Assembly (NCBI RefSeq): GCF_014851395.1
Contig: NW_024040817.1
Coordinates: 18,031,329-18,095,328 of the forward strand
DNA from: Micropterus salmoides
Lineage: Eukaryota > Chordata > Actinopteri > Centrarchiformes > Centrarchidae
DNA length: 64,000 nt
Reading direction: 5' to 3'
A model generated the notes under the pieces. The model did not search any database and was not told the origin of the DNA. It saw only the letters and a program-made list of their open reading frames with translations. Positions within the stretch are counted from its first letter, which is position 1. The number at the start of each line of letters is the position of its first letter. This document shows, piece by piece, positions 12,096 to 26,258 of the stretch. The position numbers and the translations under genes are program-made.

Positions 12096-14734
12096 CATAA
12101 CTTTCTTATTTGCCATCCAAAATCACACACATGCAATCATTATGTTATGCCGTGAGTGTCTCCCTCCCTTTGTTCTTTGTCTGTCTCTGTTAACCTTTAA
12201 GTCTTCTCTGCGTAGCCTATTACTCGCTTCCTTGTTTTCCCTCTGTCTCTGTGTCTTTGTCTCTCCTCTCTGTCTCGCTCCCACACTCTCAACACACACA
12301 ACAAACACACCACCACCCTCTTAACTTCTGCCCAGCTCATAATGCTGTGCTTCAGAAGAAGTATGCGTCGATAACCACAACAGTGCTCGCTCGCACCCCA
12401 CCACACTCACGCAAACATACACAGAGAGGAACCCGCTGTCGCCTAAACGGCATGCTCCCAAATATTCATGAGAATCGTGAAAAAGCTACAAAGCAACAAA
12501 GCAAATATGTGTGGTGAACACCAAGCATTAAATCTGGGGTCTGGGATCATTGCAGGGATGTCACAACTTGGATTTTCATGGAGCCTCATCCTGTCAAGTG
12601 ACTTTGATAATTTTTCTCTTTCTTTCTTTTTGTTTTTTACAGTAGTCTCTCATTAAAACCCACTGAATACGCGCAGAACCTCTTGACTGAACCTAATCAT
12701 CATCAAGGACTCGGGCTACAGTATATTAATGCATATTTCCAGATACTAACGCCTGCAGTGACAGGTCTGAGTGCCCTGCTTGCCAACAAAGCCTTTCCTG
12801 TGCCTGTGAAACTCCAGCCTCTGTCTATTTCCATCTGCAGGGATAACAAACACAGCGTAAAGCACCCGATACAAACATAAACATGGGGAATATTCCTGAG
12901 TCCGCTGCGTGTTTTCACATGGCACGTCCGAAATACCATGAGGCCCTCAACAAATAACTAAAATAGCACAGTTTCTGCAATCAAAACATTTCTAGAAGCA
13001 AAAACAACACTCTTTAAAGGAATGTGACCAATTACGTAACAAATCTGTTTGTCTTGTCAGGACAACCCATGCGGATGTTGCCGTCTGACACTTTTTCTTG
13101 AGAATTGTGATTTGAGATCTGTTGAGAAGAAGATGCATTAAATGGACACTTCCTTCTTAAAAGTTGACCTGCTACCCATGAGGTTTGGTTTCACCAAATA
13201 TGTCTGCCCATTCCTTCCTGTTGAGACTGTGGTTCTGTTTCTTGTTAACTATAAACAATTTCCTGGTGACAGAGTGGTAGAGACCCCGCTTGCTCTGTGC
13301 CGACAAGTGTTGAAGTGTTATGGTATTATTGGGACAGGTAATTCCTTTAGAGTGTAACAAATATGCTGTTTGTCACTGTCCTTGAAAATGCATTTTCAGA
13401 TCTGCGCTCACTATGCTAAAGCTATGGTTCACTTCAAGCAACTTTAACTACATTTAATGAATGATCATGGTCATGGACATAATTAGAGAAAGATTGCCTT
13501 CATGTTTAGCAGAAGCACTGATCTCCAATCTTAAAGTCAAAGTAGTGCGCCCGACCATCCACCTCAACCTCTTTTTCCAGCAACATAAAAACACCAGACT
13601 AGAGATGAAACGATTACGTTTACTGAACACCATGGTAAAATGACGGTTATTATTAATGTATATTTACCATGATAACCAAGTACGGTTAACCGCGGTATTA
13701 TAATCTTGCAGCAAACACTGTCCAGCGTCTCTCAGATGGGTTTCTCAAACGTGGGTTTGTTTGGGTCTCTCTGACTTGCTAACAGCGTGTAAACTGAAGC
13801 TCTCATTGTTAGCTGCTCTAGTAAAAACGCCACACACTGTTCTGTAGCTGTGTGCGTCGTGTATTGGCAGAGTCTATTCGTCCACTGCACATGATAACAC
13901 GTTACGCAGGTTAGTCAACCAACCAGCATATCTAGAAACGCTACAGACTCCTCTGTATTTATGTCCGATTTTGGGCTCATTACAGTTACTCCTACTCCAT
14001 TGCAGCTTGTGATTAGCCATTGTTGTTCCCTCAGTTCTGGTTTTACCTTCAAAAACTGTGATTTTGCATAACTGATGACTCATTGACGAGTCTGATTGTC
14101 TGACCACATGTTATTTTTGCTTGGTCCCTCACCATACAGATGTTGCAGTGTTCCCAGATTTCACAAACCTCAGCAATTACTTTGATACAACTCAAAATGG
14201 CAAAACAATACCCAAAATGTTGTAAACCAGTTAACTTTGAGGAGGTGTGCTGTCGGTCAAATGCAGACGACAAAATTCTCTAATGGGATTAAACTTTACT
14301 AAGCAGGTGGAATTCAATGTTCTTCAGCTATCTGCCACCAAAGCATTTTTAAGATAACATGTTTTTGTGCGTGTGTATGTATGCAAATGGTTTTTGGTGT
14401 GTGTTTGTGTATGTAACCCTTTCCAGCCACTTCCCCTCCTTTCCTTTTTCTCTCCGTCACAGGCCTGGGAAGCAGTCGTGGGGGGGATCTCTCACAGCCG
14501 CTCAGTGTGTGTGTGTGTCTAGCAGACAGCTGTGTGGACGGCCGGGAGCAGCCGTTACAGCAGGGACACACACCCACAGCCATCCCATCTCGATCATCCC
14601 ACCCCACACCCCTTCTCCCTGCAGTACTCTCGTCACTTCTTCTCAGTAAAGGGAGATGTCAGATGTGAGTGTGTCAGTGGCTAGGTTGGTCCATTGCGTA
14701 GGACAGTGAAGGTTATTATATCATGACGTATGAC

Positions 14735-14756
14735 TGTGTGTGTGTGTGTGTGTGTG
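14735..14756. repeat. (TG)n microsatellite
   Basis: About 11 TG units. Confidence 0.9.
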
Positions 14757-15509
14757 ATGGGGATCCAACCACCAGATGGTAAAGCGGTGACCTCTTTACC
14801 AGTGTGTATGTGTTCAAGTGTGTGTGTGTTGGCTGAGACAGGGTCACGTTACATGGTTGACTAAGTGTTCATGTACCATATACCATCTTGAGCATGTCAG
14901 CATGTTTAAGTGGGTTTGTCTTACATCTGTGTGTGCAGGGGCTGAAACATGTCAAGTTATGAGCTATGATGGTTCACCGCACACAGAAGCTTCTGCCAGA
15001 AAATCAAGGAACTGATTTGATCAATCCAAAACTAGCAGACTGTTAGAAATTACAAACGAAATTGTTAAAGGAAAATGGAAGTCTTTAACTACCTGGTTCT
15101 TGCTTTCATAGTTTCCGAAATCGTTCCTTTTGGTTGTAATAACAGTCCATGTTGGGCGCCCAGACAGTCAAACAGGTTGTGAACAAAACAATTCATAGCC
15201 ACTTATTTAAAGTCAAATTGAACACTTTGTGTGTTTTAATGTGGCTGTTTTAATCAGTATCATGATTGTGTTTTATCCTTTATTTGTCATCTTGCAGCCA
15301 TCGCGTTTTGGTGGCTTTTTAAATTCACTAAATTTAGCTGCAATATTGTTTTGTTTTGTCTAACTACAACATGTTATACTTATCCATGCATTCATTCACG
15401 TGTACGTAATGAAAAAAGATTGCACAACAAAATAATTTTCCCCCTCAACATTATTTTTTAAATCAGGTAAAAACATAATAAGGGCTTTTCTACTTTTGTA
15501 AAATACTCT

Positions 15510-15640
15510 AAAAGGAACAGTTTGGCATTTTGAGAAATATGCTTAGTCGCTTTTTTGCCAAGAGTTCAATGAGAAGATTAATGCAGTGACATCTGTACAG
15601 TAAAGTTAAAGATACAGCTAGCAGTCTGTTAGTCTAACTA
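15510..15640 (+). mobile_element. Fragment of a dispersed teleost MITE family
   Basis: It starts AAAGGAACAGTTTGGCATTT and continues through GAGAAATATGCTTAGTCGCT. It shares its left end with the elements at 18120-18612 and 25563-25976. It is cut off by the SINE that follows. Confidence 0.6.
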
Positions 15641-15644
15641 ATAA

Positions 15645-15835
15645 GGGACTTGGGTTAGCTCACTCAGTAGAGTCTGTGCACCATGTACCAGGGCTGTAAG
15701 TCTTTGCCACAGCGGCCGGGTTTGAGTCAGACCCTTGGCTCTTTTGCTTTATGTCTGCCTTTCTCTCTCTCACGCATTACCTGCCTATTTTTTAGCTGTA
15801 CTTTCCTCAATAAAAGCAAAAATAGCCCAAAACAT
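15645..15835 (+). mobile_element. tRNA-derived SINE
   Basis: The A-box-like GTTAGCTCACTCAGTAGAGT and B-box-like CCGGGTTTGAGTCAGACC have tRNA spacing. They are followed by a CTCTTTTGC, CT-rich and AATAAAAGCAAAAATAGCCC tail typical of a common teleost SINE. Confidence 0.75.
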
Positions 15836-16233
15836 AATTGATTATTATTTTAGCATAAAGACCCTTAACAGGTCGCAACAGCTGTTTTTTGTGGGGATTA
15901 AAGAAACGAGGTCTAACATGTCTCAGTGACACTGTGATTCAGTTTAACATTCTTTTTTGGGCAAAATTGTTATATATATATTTTCCCCTATTACTTTTAG
16001 AATTTTTTTGTTGCAATCATGATGATTTACTGTATGTTATTTCGAAGCACAGACAGGAAGTCTCAGGGTGCGGGGGACAGAGGGAAGAGCGCGACCCCAG
16101 TGTTAGTGTTGGTACGGCCACAGGGACCCAATAAAAACAGAGCTGTCAGTGGCGCTCCTGACTGCTAGGCTCTGTGTCAACCCACAGACCAAATAAACAG
16201 CAATCAGCGTTGCGCTAACCACTCTGTAACAAA

Positions 16234-16260
<27 letters not shown>
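16234..16260. repeat. (CA)n microsatellite
   Basis: About 13 CA units. Confidence 0.9.
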
Positions 16261-16264
<4 letters not shown>

Positions 16265-17616
16265 AGCCAAAGCTTGGTAAGCGAACCCAAACCCAAAAAT
16301 GATAGCAACCACTCACAATGCACAGAAGAGCATGCATGTGTGCGCACATCCAAATACACACACGCATGTATGCACACAAATGCACACAAACGTCACTCAC
16401 AAATCCAAAAGCAAACAAGCCGGGGAAGTCTGTCTAATTAATGTTTTGAATCAGGCCTCTGACTGATGTAATGACAACACGTAAGTCATACTCTTTCAGC
16501 CTGCTGAGTGTGTGACTTCCCACAAAGCTGGATTTGACTTGTGGGGCCAACAACGCAACAGCATGTCATCTGCAAACTAAACACGATATATATATATAGA
16601 TTATATAAAATCTTTATTATATTAAAATATTTCCATTATATCATCAACATTATGTTTTGTCATTTCGTTTAATTAAGCAATCCTTTTCATTAATTGGAGG
16701 CCAAGAGATGACTTGTTATGACAGAAACATTACATTTTATTGATGTCAAAGTTCAAATTACATTTATATATCCATAAAATCATGGAAATCACCGTCCTCC
16801 TATAGTAATCAACCAAAGAAATAAATGCACATAAAATAAAACCATATATCAAAGCATCATTTGTTATGCTTTGATATATTATTGTTATAAATCAATTTAA
16901 CAACATGAAAAGAGAAAATTATTATGCAGTACAACAGTTACCATATTTGACAGCTATCCTAAATCTCACACAGCATAAGTCAGTATCACAATATCAATAA
17001 AGATATTTCTGTTATCCCATATATACAGGAAATTGTATCATATTGTGCACAAAGAAAAACACAGTTGTATTCTGACTAATTTCTCCTCCTTTGCATTGTT
17101 TCTTAAAGTCACTGTGCAAATCTTTCCCAGTTGGTCTGTTTGATGTGACGACCATCAGCACCCTTCACATCACACAGTTGATATCAATTCTCAAAGACAT
17201 TTATGGCATTGCTTAAAAAATATGGTGAATTCTGACAAATTTTTGCTAAACCTCAAGGAATTTCTGAACGGGGTGTGCCGCATTTCCATGCCGGTCCCAT
17301 GTACAGCGGAGGGATCAGACATAACAAGTCCCAAATAATACATCTGATTGTTTCAAAATGTCTGCGCAAAGCCTCTGAGAGGGAGCAGACAATAAAAAGC
17401 TCACAAGATCCCTCTGTGATTGAATAAGCACAAGGAGGGATTGGTTTTGTAGCTGCCATAACGAGCCTGCAGATATGACTGAAGTGGTCGCATCTAAATA
17501 GGCAGAGCAGACAGACAGTGGAGGTTAGGCCCGAGAGCTCTAAGAAGAATAGCAGATGCTGAAGATGAAAGTGAAGCCAGGCCTTCACTGGAGGGGTCTG
17601 TCTCACAGATAGTACA

Positions 17617-17627
17617 GACACACACAC

Positions 17628-17677
<50 letters not shown>
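17617..17677. repeat. (CA)n microsatellite
   Basis: CA run of about 60 bp with one CG interruption. Confidence 0.95.
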
Positions 17678-17680
<3 letters not shown>

Positions 17681-18119
17681 TCTCATGTGTCTCTTGCTCT
17701 CTTTACACTCTTCATGTAAACTCACTGTAAAGATGCTTAATGGGATTAGACCATGCATTTAAAGTGCTAAAGCACAAAGAAGGCTACATCCATTATTAGT
17801 TTTATGCACTTATGTACATCAGGACGGTGAAAGGGGAAGTACGCAGATGTTTTGCTTCAGTTAAATTAGAGATAATTTCACAAAACAATCTCACAAGTTT
17901 TATTGGTAGCTGTTCTACAGCTTTTGATCATATACATGATCTTCTTTAGCAGCTGTTATCCCAGTTGTGATGGAATTGTAGATTTTAAATTTTGTTATAT
18001 TGGCTGAAATGTTGAAAAAAGCCTGAAACAGAAAACATATAAATAAATAAATAAAGACCCAAAAATTTACTTACGTGAATGTCTGTCATTGTACGTGTTT
18101 TGTACCAGGAAAGTCTACT

Positions 18120-18612
18120 TAAAGGAATATATATATAAAGAATAAAGTTCAGCAATTTGGGCAGTTTTTGCTTATTCACTTTCTTGCTGAGAGTTGGATG
18201 AAAAGATTGATACCACTCATATATTTGTCCATTACGAAGCTACAGTCAGCAGCCTGTTAGCTTAGCTTAGCATTTAGGCTTAGAACAGGGAGAACCAGCT
18301 TGCCAGGCTCTGTCCAATAGCAATGAAGTCCGCCAGTAAGTGACTGCTACCGGAAAGAGAAGTTAACCCCCTTATTAAACCACGGTTAATTTGTGAGCTT
18401 AGGAGATGCTTTAGGGTGGCTTGTGTTACCTTTGGATAGACCCACGTTAGCTGTTTCCCTCGGTTTCTAGTCTGAATGCTAAGCTAAGCTAAATGGCTGC
18501 TGGCTCAAGCTACATACAGTATTATCGTATAACAGAAGAACGGTATCAATCTTCTTATCTAACTTTCAGTAAATAAAGTAAATAAGCGTGTTTCCCAAAA
18601 TGTCAAACTTTT
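18120..18612. mobile_element. Dispersed MITE with long terminal inverted repeats
   Basis: The left arm (GCTTATTCACTTTCTTGC...GATTGATACCACTC) pairs with the right arm (GGTATCAATCTTCTTATC...AAATAAGCGTGTTTCCC). The interior carries AGCTAAGCTAA and TTAGCTTAGCTTAGC motifs typical of a common percomorph repeat. Confidence 0.7.
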
Positions 18613-19239
18613 CCTCTCTGCTCTATTGGCTGTTTGAGATTAATACCCTTGTACTGCATTTATTTTGTAATTTTAACTATAAGAAATGTTAATTTGGGTA
18701 TTAAAGTTCTTCGACTTAGTTGAAGCTTCCCTTCACTTTCTCCTATCATTCCTGTTGTAGACAGGCAGGCAGACAGGGCACCCTGGTCACGGCCAACCAC
18801 TGGGATCTACTATTTCCGCTGGTGTGTCTCCTGTCGCGGTTGCTTCCCTCCTACGCACACACACAACCACCACACATAAAAATAAATACACACCACTGGT
18901 CCCCTCTGGAGAGATCAATTTCACAGGATCACACGGCGAGCTCTGGTTCCCAGGCGCTCCTCACGCGCTCTGCAGACGTAGACGGTTCCTTCACAAAACC
19001 TGACTCCTGACCCACTGTCATTACCAGGGTCAGGGGACCAGCAACCCCTCACAGCAGTGCGGGGGAAGAGGGGGGCTGCTCTCTCCCAAGACTGCAAAGA
19101 TACTGAAGGGAGGCTCATTTTGTTCTCTTCTTTTTTTCTTGAGGCCAAATGTCAAACGTTAAAACATGTTTCAACTGTGCAGGCTCGTTATCGAATTAGT
19201 GAGTAAAGATGAGTGATTAGACGTTTGTGAGCATTTGGA

Positions 19240-19259
19240 GTGTGTGTGTGTGTGTGTGC
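19240..19259. repeat. (TG)n microsatellite
   Basis: About 10 TG units. Confidence 0.85.
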
Positions 19260-21293
19260 ACATTCTGCAATTGTATGAGACCAATGTTTTTTTTCTGCCT
19301 CACATTTCGACATAACTTCATGTCAGATCACTCTGCGGCCATATCAAAGGATCAAATTTGGAGCAATCTGAGTAAGTCTTCAGGCACAAACCATGAACTT
19401 CTTACGCTACTTCTGTCGCATGCCAGCAGGTTTTTCCTTTCTCAAGTCTTAGCTGCCACTCTGTCCTATATACTCTTCATTATATAAAATGTCAAAACAG
19501 TACAAAATTCACAGTTTGCCAGAGGCACAAGGCCAGTTTGAAAGTGTGACCGGGGTCAAAATCAAAGCGAATAATTACCTCAAGCTGAGATGAAAGTTAA
19601 ATGAATGCCTTTGTTCTCTATGACTTTCTCTCACTCTCCTCACAGTGACCACCCACCAGGAGTTTCACCGACTCTAGACATGAGTCACACCCAAAGCCCA
19701 CAAAACCAGCCGCTCCACTTCCCGCTTTACCTCCAGATTAAAGTCAGGCAGTTCAGATAATGACATCCTGCGAATATTCACCAGCAGGTACAGTTTTTGA
19801 CCATATGCAGAAAATGGGAATCAAATACCAAACTCTGCCTCCCTTCCACCTGTTGAATTTAGATATCAAATGTACCAGACTGAGGATTTGCGGATCATTT
19901 AGAAGATCAGAGAATTGCATTATGTGTTCAGGTCAGGAGTATCCAGTAGCCCAAAAAAATCACAGACATGATCCCTGCAACATATGTGCATCAACTCTGC
20001 CGTCTGGGAAACGTTACAGGTGCCTCAGAGCCCTCACATCCAGGCTCAAAACAGCTATTTTCCTGAAGCTGTACAGTCATACTCAGCTACTCTACTGCAA
20101 ACAGCATGTTTTATATGTACAGTATTCTGTTTTGAAAGAATATGGCTGACATTTTTCTGCTTGTCAGCAAATCCCATTAACAGACCAAAGCATGATGTAA
20201 CTTATTCCTCTGTGCAATATATCTCCATTGTTGTCCAAATACTATTAAAACCACATCAGTGAGACATGATGTTACACTCAGTGACATGTTCCTTCACTAC
20301 AATGAACATGGGTATTGTAGTGTATTTGTTCCACCCAACAAATGTAGCAAGTAAAGTACCCAGCTGTTTTAGGAAATGTACCTCCTTTTTTTAAGTAGAA
20401 CTATAAGAGACAAAATGACACATTGTTTTTCAGTGATGGTATTTGCATGTAATATGAACCTAGAAATACACCATCTTTATCCTTTACATTTACAGTGTAC
20501 AGCGCTATTCACTATCTTCTACTTACTATAGCTACATTACAGTTTTTCTTTGTTTTAGCTGATGCATTTCAGTGTCTGCAAGTCTACAAGGAGCAAGACC
20601 ATGTTTTGTTGTATGCATGTATAATATATAACATGAATATATAAATATAATAATATAAATATTGTAAGGAGGAAAAAAAGAAATATGCTATAAACAAATG
20701 TTTTGGGGATACATTCTGTTTGAACATTTTGCAGCTCTGCAGACAGGTTCAACATTTGTTCAAAACATTATTTAGATTGCTTTGCTTTTCTCTCAAAATG
20801 TATTTACTGTTGCAGATTTAGTTATTCCTAGGAGACAGAATTGTGTTACACTTTGCTTTAAAAAGCAATTCATGATAAGACACATTTTTTAAAAGCTTAA
20901 GTTCAGGTGTAACAGAAAGCAAACTTTGAGTCAAGTTTCAAAGGAAAGAAATAAGATTCTTCCAGCCTGTGAAAATACTAAACTTTGCATTGTTTTCAAG
21001 AATTTGACTTTGAAATGGATTTTAACAACTGCTAAAACATAAAAAAAATATATAATAATTAATCTGTCAGACCACAAAGAGAAAGAGAAAAAAACACCAA
21101 TAGGATTTCGGCAGCAAAACATCTACATCTTCAGAATAAAACATTTGTCTTGTGTCATCGACTCAGAATCGGGTTCTCCCCTCTCTTTGTGTTTCTGTGT
21201 GTGTGACTGATGGAGACAGAGGGAGGCACTCAAACACTTCCCATGGGGAGAAAAGACAGAGATGAGTGTCAGTGGGTCAACTTCACTTCCTCA

Positions 21294-21294
<1 letters not shown>

Positions 21295-21342
<48 letters not shown>
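21295..21342. repeat. (CA)n microsatellite
   Basis: Pure CA run of about 24 units. Confidence 0.95.
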
Positions 21343-21344
<2 letters not shown>

Positions 21345-24192
21345 GTGTTCTGTGTATAACCCATGTGAGGGAAAGGATCCCTTAAAAAACTCACAGAGAG
21401 CCTGTCAGTGATAGACAAGCGCAATGAAAACAATGAAACCACGTTCAACCCCCCTCCCCCCTAAAGGACAATACTAGGGTGTCTCTCACACACACACACA
21501 CAAACCCTCACCCCTGCTTCACAAACAGCCCACCCTCCTAAAGACGCACAGATAAACAATGTCTCTCTCTCTCTGTCCCTCACCCCCTCTCTCTCTAAGG
21601 CACAATGGTCCGGTCACACACGTCTGGAGCAGAATTAGCCGTCGCTTCCTCTCCCTGTCAGGGGAAACAAAGTTGGCCTCCACACAGCTCTATTTATAAA
21701 CAATAACAAGGCTCACCCTCCACGGGGTTTCAGCAGAGAGCGGCTCGCCGTATTGTTTCCAACGGACGAACATCTGTCTGTGGCTGACCTGCAGACGCCG
21801 CAGCTCTCAATGTGTCACCGTGACTCACCTTCAAAAACTCTAGTATTGGGTTTGTAAGTATGTAACAGAAAAATATTTAATGTCCCCCTCCACTCAAAAA
21901 TGTATTTTGCTTATTATAGCTTCACTTGGATGTTTGAGCTTCCCTGTGCAGAGAGAGTTTTACACGGGAAGGCTGTTTTTACATTCATCAAGAAGGAAAG
22001 TTTGGCATTGGTCTGGGCTCACCTTAAATCTAAGTTTATGTGTGTGAGCATGACTTCATGGCATCACAACTGGAGGCCAATTATGGTCCAATATGAAACT
22101 TACACAAGTGTGATGTGAAAACTTGAAGCCTCCAGCACACATTCATTTGAAAGGACTTTTCAAGGACATCTTGTGTCCAGAAGTTAAACTTGTAAAATGA
22201 AAAAGCATGTTCCTCGATTATGGGTTTTCCAGTCAGAGATGAAGTATGCTTTTAAAAAATGTTCATAATTTTATTGATATTTTTCTGAAATGTCTGGAGG
22301 GGATCTGTGGGGATGTTGTGCCATTTAAAGACCTCTAAATGGTGACCCAAATCAAAAGACAAAAATGTATTTGACAATGAGCTTTAAAAGGCCAAATGTG
22401 TTTCCAGGCAGATGTCATTATTGCATAATGAGGGTTGGCCAGTGAAATGTTATGTTTACAGACATATTGAACATGTAACAAATCAATATAAATCAATAAA
22501 CAAATAAAATACTCTGAATGTATGACATCTGCATCCCTCCTCTGTTGCTCCTCATGAGGTTTCTCCCCCTTTACAATGAAAAAGGTTTGAAGAATAGAGG
22601 TTTTGTTCAGATTGTAAAGCCCTGAGGAGAAATTTGTGATTCTATAAAGAGAATTCACAATGTGTTATGCTGGACATGGTAAGAATATGCCATGGTGATG
22701 TAGAGGAGAGAGGCAGATTACAAACACATAAAATATAGCCTACATTTGTGTATACATAACTGTATATGTGCATTTATTGTTTTATGTTGTTTTATTTTAT
22801 ACTTTACCATATTGTGATACACATTTAATCTTTTAAGTTCTGTGTGTGTAGCATGAAGGGACTGCAAACTTTCTTTCGCTATACAACCTTGTGTTGTATA
22901 ATGACAAATAAACTACATTGTACCTTGAAACCTAAAAAAACACCAGCTTTATCCTTTAATATCAGCTGAGTCATTCAGGATCTTATTCATTTGACCAAAG
23001 GGGAGGAAGTAGTGAGTAAGTTTAACCGATACTTTAAGTGCTGATTTCTCTCTTTTATTCACTCTCTTATTCACTGTTCACATGTTGAACAGTTCTATTT
23101 ATTTCTCAAGACATTCATTTCCTTTGTACCCGATTTACAGTTTGCCCTCAGTTTGACCAAGACAAGTAGAATAATTAATATATTATTCTGTACATATACA
23201 TATAATCGACCCGATTAATGAGCGATATGTTTGTATCTATTAATATTACAGCTGACATGAAATGTGACTCAACATCAAATGGAAATGTTTGCTTGCACTG
23301 ATTAACGCCCTCATGAGGCAGACACCGTCAAGAACATTTTAAGTAGTAAACCGTTTAGCATGACTTTGTTTGGTTAAGAACTAACTGAGAGCTCCTGAAC
23401 ATGATATCAACATCATTCATCAATGTCACTCTGTCAACACTGCAGCCCAGCTTAATTTACACTTACTGAAGTCTTGTGGATCCACATAGGCTTTTTGCAG
23501 GAAGTCAAACCAAAACAAACCCATACAACGAAACACCTGAGGATATGTGGACTATTGTGTGAGCATGTACAGCAAAGGTGAATACACTAGTATATGTGCA
23601 ATATTGTGAATTTATTGGTGATATCTGCCTTTAAAACTACTTCAAAGTGTGTGTGCACACATAACTCCAACCATTTCCTTCTGGTACAACAGTCTAGACT
23701 CAAGTTATGTTTCCACTGATGACATGTTATTGCTGAAGAAAATGCACTTGTGGCTGACTAGTAAACTGAAATGCAAAACCCTTTTTGATTGTACAGTGCG
23801 AGCAGGCAGAGGACATGGAAACGCATCGTTTTCTGGCCAAGATTTCAGGACGATCCAACATTTAATTTCTAAAAAACACATCTCCCCTTTGAACTGACCC
23901 TTAACCAAGTGTGTATCGTGTGTATTCAGCATTTGGCAGCTGAAGACACGGTTTGGAAAGACAAAATTACCTTTTTGAGCTCTATCTCACAGCAAAGTAC
24001 TTTATTGAGAGGGAGAGAAGACAGAGTGAGGATACAATTCAAGAAAACAAGACAGAGGAAAATATGTGACATCAGGAAATTAGACATGAGAGAAGAAAAA
24101 GTGGAGAGAGCAATGGAGGTGAACCGTCATTTCAACCCTGATTATTTTGGCCCGGGGTTTGAGTTGGTTTGGTGGCCTGATTTGCAGTGGGA

Positions 24193-24240
24193 GAGGAGGA
24201 GGAGGAGGAGGAGGAGGAGGAGGAGGAGGAGGAGGAGGGG
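24193..24240. repeat. (AGG)n microsatellite
   Basis: Perfect purine-only trinucleotide run of about 16 units. Poly-Arg and poly-Pro reading frames through it are artefacts. Confidence 0.95.
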
Positions 24241-24430
24241 TGGATGATGTTGTGTTGCGGGCCCTCACCTTCAAAGGGCGGCCCCTGAAAGGCCGTACTA
24301 ATCACAACATGTGATGAGACCGGTAGAACAAAGACAGCCGTGCAGAAAATAACAGCGTGGGAACTCTGGCTGAACTTGAAATACAACAAGAGTACTCACC
24401 CCCTCCTCCGCCACCCCAAACTCCCCCTAG

Positions 24431-24431
<1 letters not shown>

Positions 24432-24477
<46 letters not shown>

Positions 24478-24582
24478 CAGCACCTAATGTGGACTCACAC
24501 CTGTGTTTATTGTGACAAAGGCTTCAGGTTGCGAAAACTCGGATGCATGTGAACACAGCTCTCATTCTCCCACTCCCGAAAC

Positions 24583-24619
<37 letters not shown>
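24432..24619. repeat. Two (CA)n microsatellites
   Basis: CA runs at 24432-24473 and 24588-24619. Confidence 0.95.
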
Positions 24620-24622
<3 letters not shown>

Positions 24623-24825
24623 CTCACCAATAATCAGTTCGATGAATGTGGGAGTGCATCTGTGTGTCTGTCCTGGTACAAGTGTAGCCTTGTACAACAA
24701 CAATAAGATGAAAACAGCCCTAAGTGCTTCCTCTCATTCATATAAACCAAACAAGGCACCCTCCTCTCTCTGTGATGACTATTGCGCCTTTGGTTGCTTC
24801 CCACTGATAAGGATTACTATATTAC

Positions 24826-24860
24826 TGTGTGTGTGTGTGGGGGGGGGGGGGGGGGGGGGG
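24826..24860. repeat. (TG)n followed by a 22-bp G run
   Basis: A short TG run passes directly into an uninterrupted G homopolymer (24839-24860). The exact length is likely to be unreliable in sequencing. Confidence 0.9.
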
Positions 24861-25562
24861 TGGTAATAAACAGAAACAGTATATTCACTCAGAGATTGAA
24901 TGGTGGTATATCTAATTCATATTGAAATATTTTCATGTCTGATGAATCATGATTCTGTGTTTCCGCACTACATGATCATAGTGCATATTTCCTTTCACCC
25001 TTTCGTAGCCTTTCTGTTTTGTTGCCTAGAGGGGATATTTCACAAGAAGCAATATTTATTAAAAATATTACCTTCACTGACATTTTTAAACACAGTTACT
25101 CTTTTCAGACAGTTCAGCAGTTTGATGAAATGTCAGTATGCTGCCTGTACTAAGTGGTTTCATTGTGGATTGCAAACAACGTCCATGTTTGTAAAACTGA
25201 AAGCTTTCATTTTGTTAATGGTGTCAAATTCAGTTTTGGGTGGGGTAAGTGATTTTACAATGAAATTTTAAAATGAAATGAAATACAAAGTTATTTTACA
25301 TTTGTGATAATTTATTAAATAAATAGACATAACATACTTTATGTCAAGGGATATTTCAATAGATTATCATTAATGTGCTGTAATGTTTTGTTTTTATTAA
25401 TTAAGGTAAAATTGCAAAGAGTATAGCTGTATTATTATATATAACAGGTCTTGGCAGCATTGTAAAATGCATAATAAAACTGCAACAACTTGAAGAAATA
25501 CTTATATATATATGTATATATGTAAAATATAATTATTATATATGCATTGTGGTGGACTGTTA

Positions 25563-26158
25563 TATGAGAAGATTGAACGACTCTTATGTCTGCACAGTAA
25601 GCAGGCCCTGTTGAAGCTATAGCCAACAGGTGGTTAGCTTAGCTTATCATAAATACTGGAAATAGCTAGCCTGGCTCTGTCTAACCAATGGTAGTCTCTG
25701 CTGGTTCAGCACATCATGTAGGCTACAAGAGCGAAATGTTGTTGTTACACTTTTATATGTTAATTATTGAGCTTTAAAGGCGTTGGTAGACACTTACTGT
25801 AACATTTGAACAGAGCCAGACTAGCTGATTCCCATCTTTATGCTAAACTAAGCTAACCAGCTGCTGGCTGTAGCTTGATAGTTGTAGGCTACAGGCATGA
25901 GAGTGGTATCGATCTTCTAAGTCTCGGTAAGAAAGCAAATAAGCATAGTTCCCAAAATGTCAAATTATTCCTTTAAAAAGTTGTATTCCTTTAAAAAGTT
26001 GTGAGGGTCTTAAGCTCTTGTTTTCTGCTTCCAAACTGCAAGCTAAGCTAACCTACTGCTTTCATTAGCTTCATATTTACTGCACAGAAATGAGAGGGGT
26101 ATCTTCTCTGCCAGAAAGAAAAAAACAAGAGTATTTGCCCAAATATCAAATTATTCCA
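25563..26158. mobile_element. Same MITE family: one nearly full copy and one partial copy in tandem
   Basis: 25563-25976 repeats the structure of the 18.1-kb element (GAGAAGATTGA... to ...GCATAGTTCCCAAAATGTC). 26030-26158 holds only the right-hand part (AAGCTAAGCTAACC to CCAAATATCAAATTATTCC). Confidence 0.65.
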
Positions 26159-26258
26159 GTAAAAATAAATAAAACACCTCATTCAAAGCAGGACAGCTCA
26201 TATAACTTTAAATCTACTGCGCCCTTACTGCTATAAAATAATCACATATGGTGAAGTC

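Larger units (their letters stand above)
10489..15509. other. Intergenic, no gene recognised
   Basis: Contains only microsatellites and a possible eroded repeat near 13590-13710 (GATGAAACGATTACG). No coding similarity was seen in any frame. Confidence 0.65.
15836..18119. other. Intergenic, locally very AT-rich
   Basis: 16580-17080 is notably AT-rich. No gene was recognised. Confidence 0.65.
18613..25562. other. Intergenic, no gene recognised
   Basis: Microsatellites only, plus a possible LINE or SINE tail near 22850-22930 (GTATAATGACAAATAAAC). Conserved regulatory elements of hey1 could lie here but cannot be seen without alignment. Confidence 0.6.

Noticed and set aside
24080..24389. Poly-Arg, poly-Pro and poly-Ser frames
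   Set aside because: Three frames of the (AGG)n repeat with no conserved flanking sequence.
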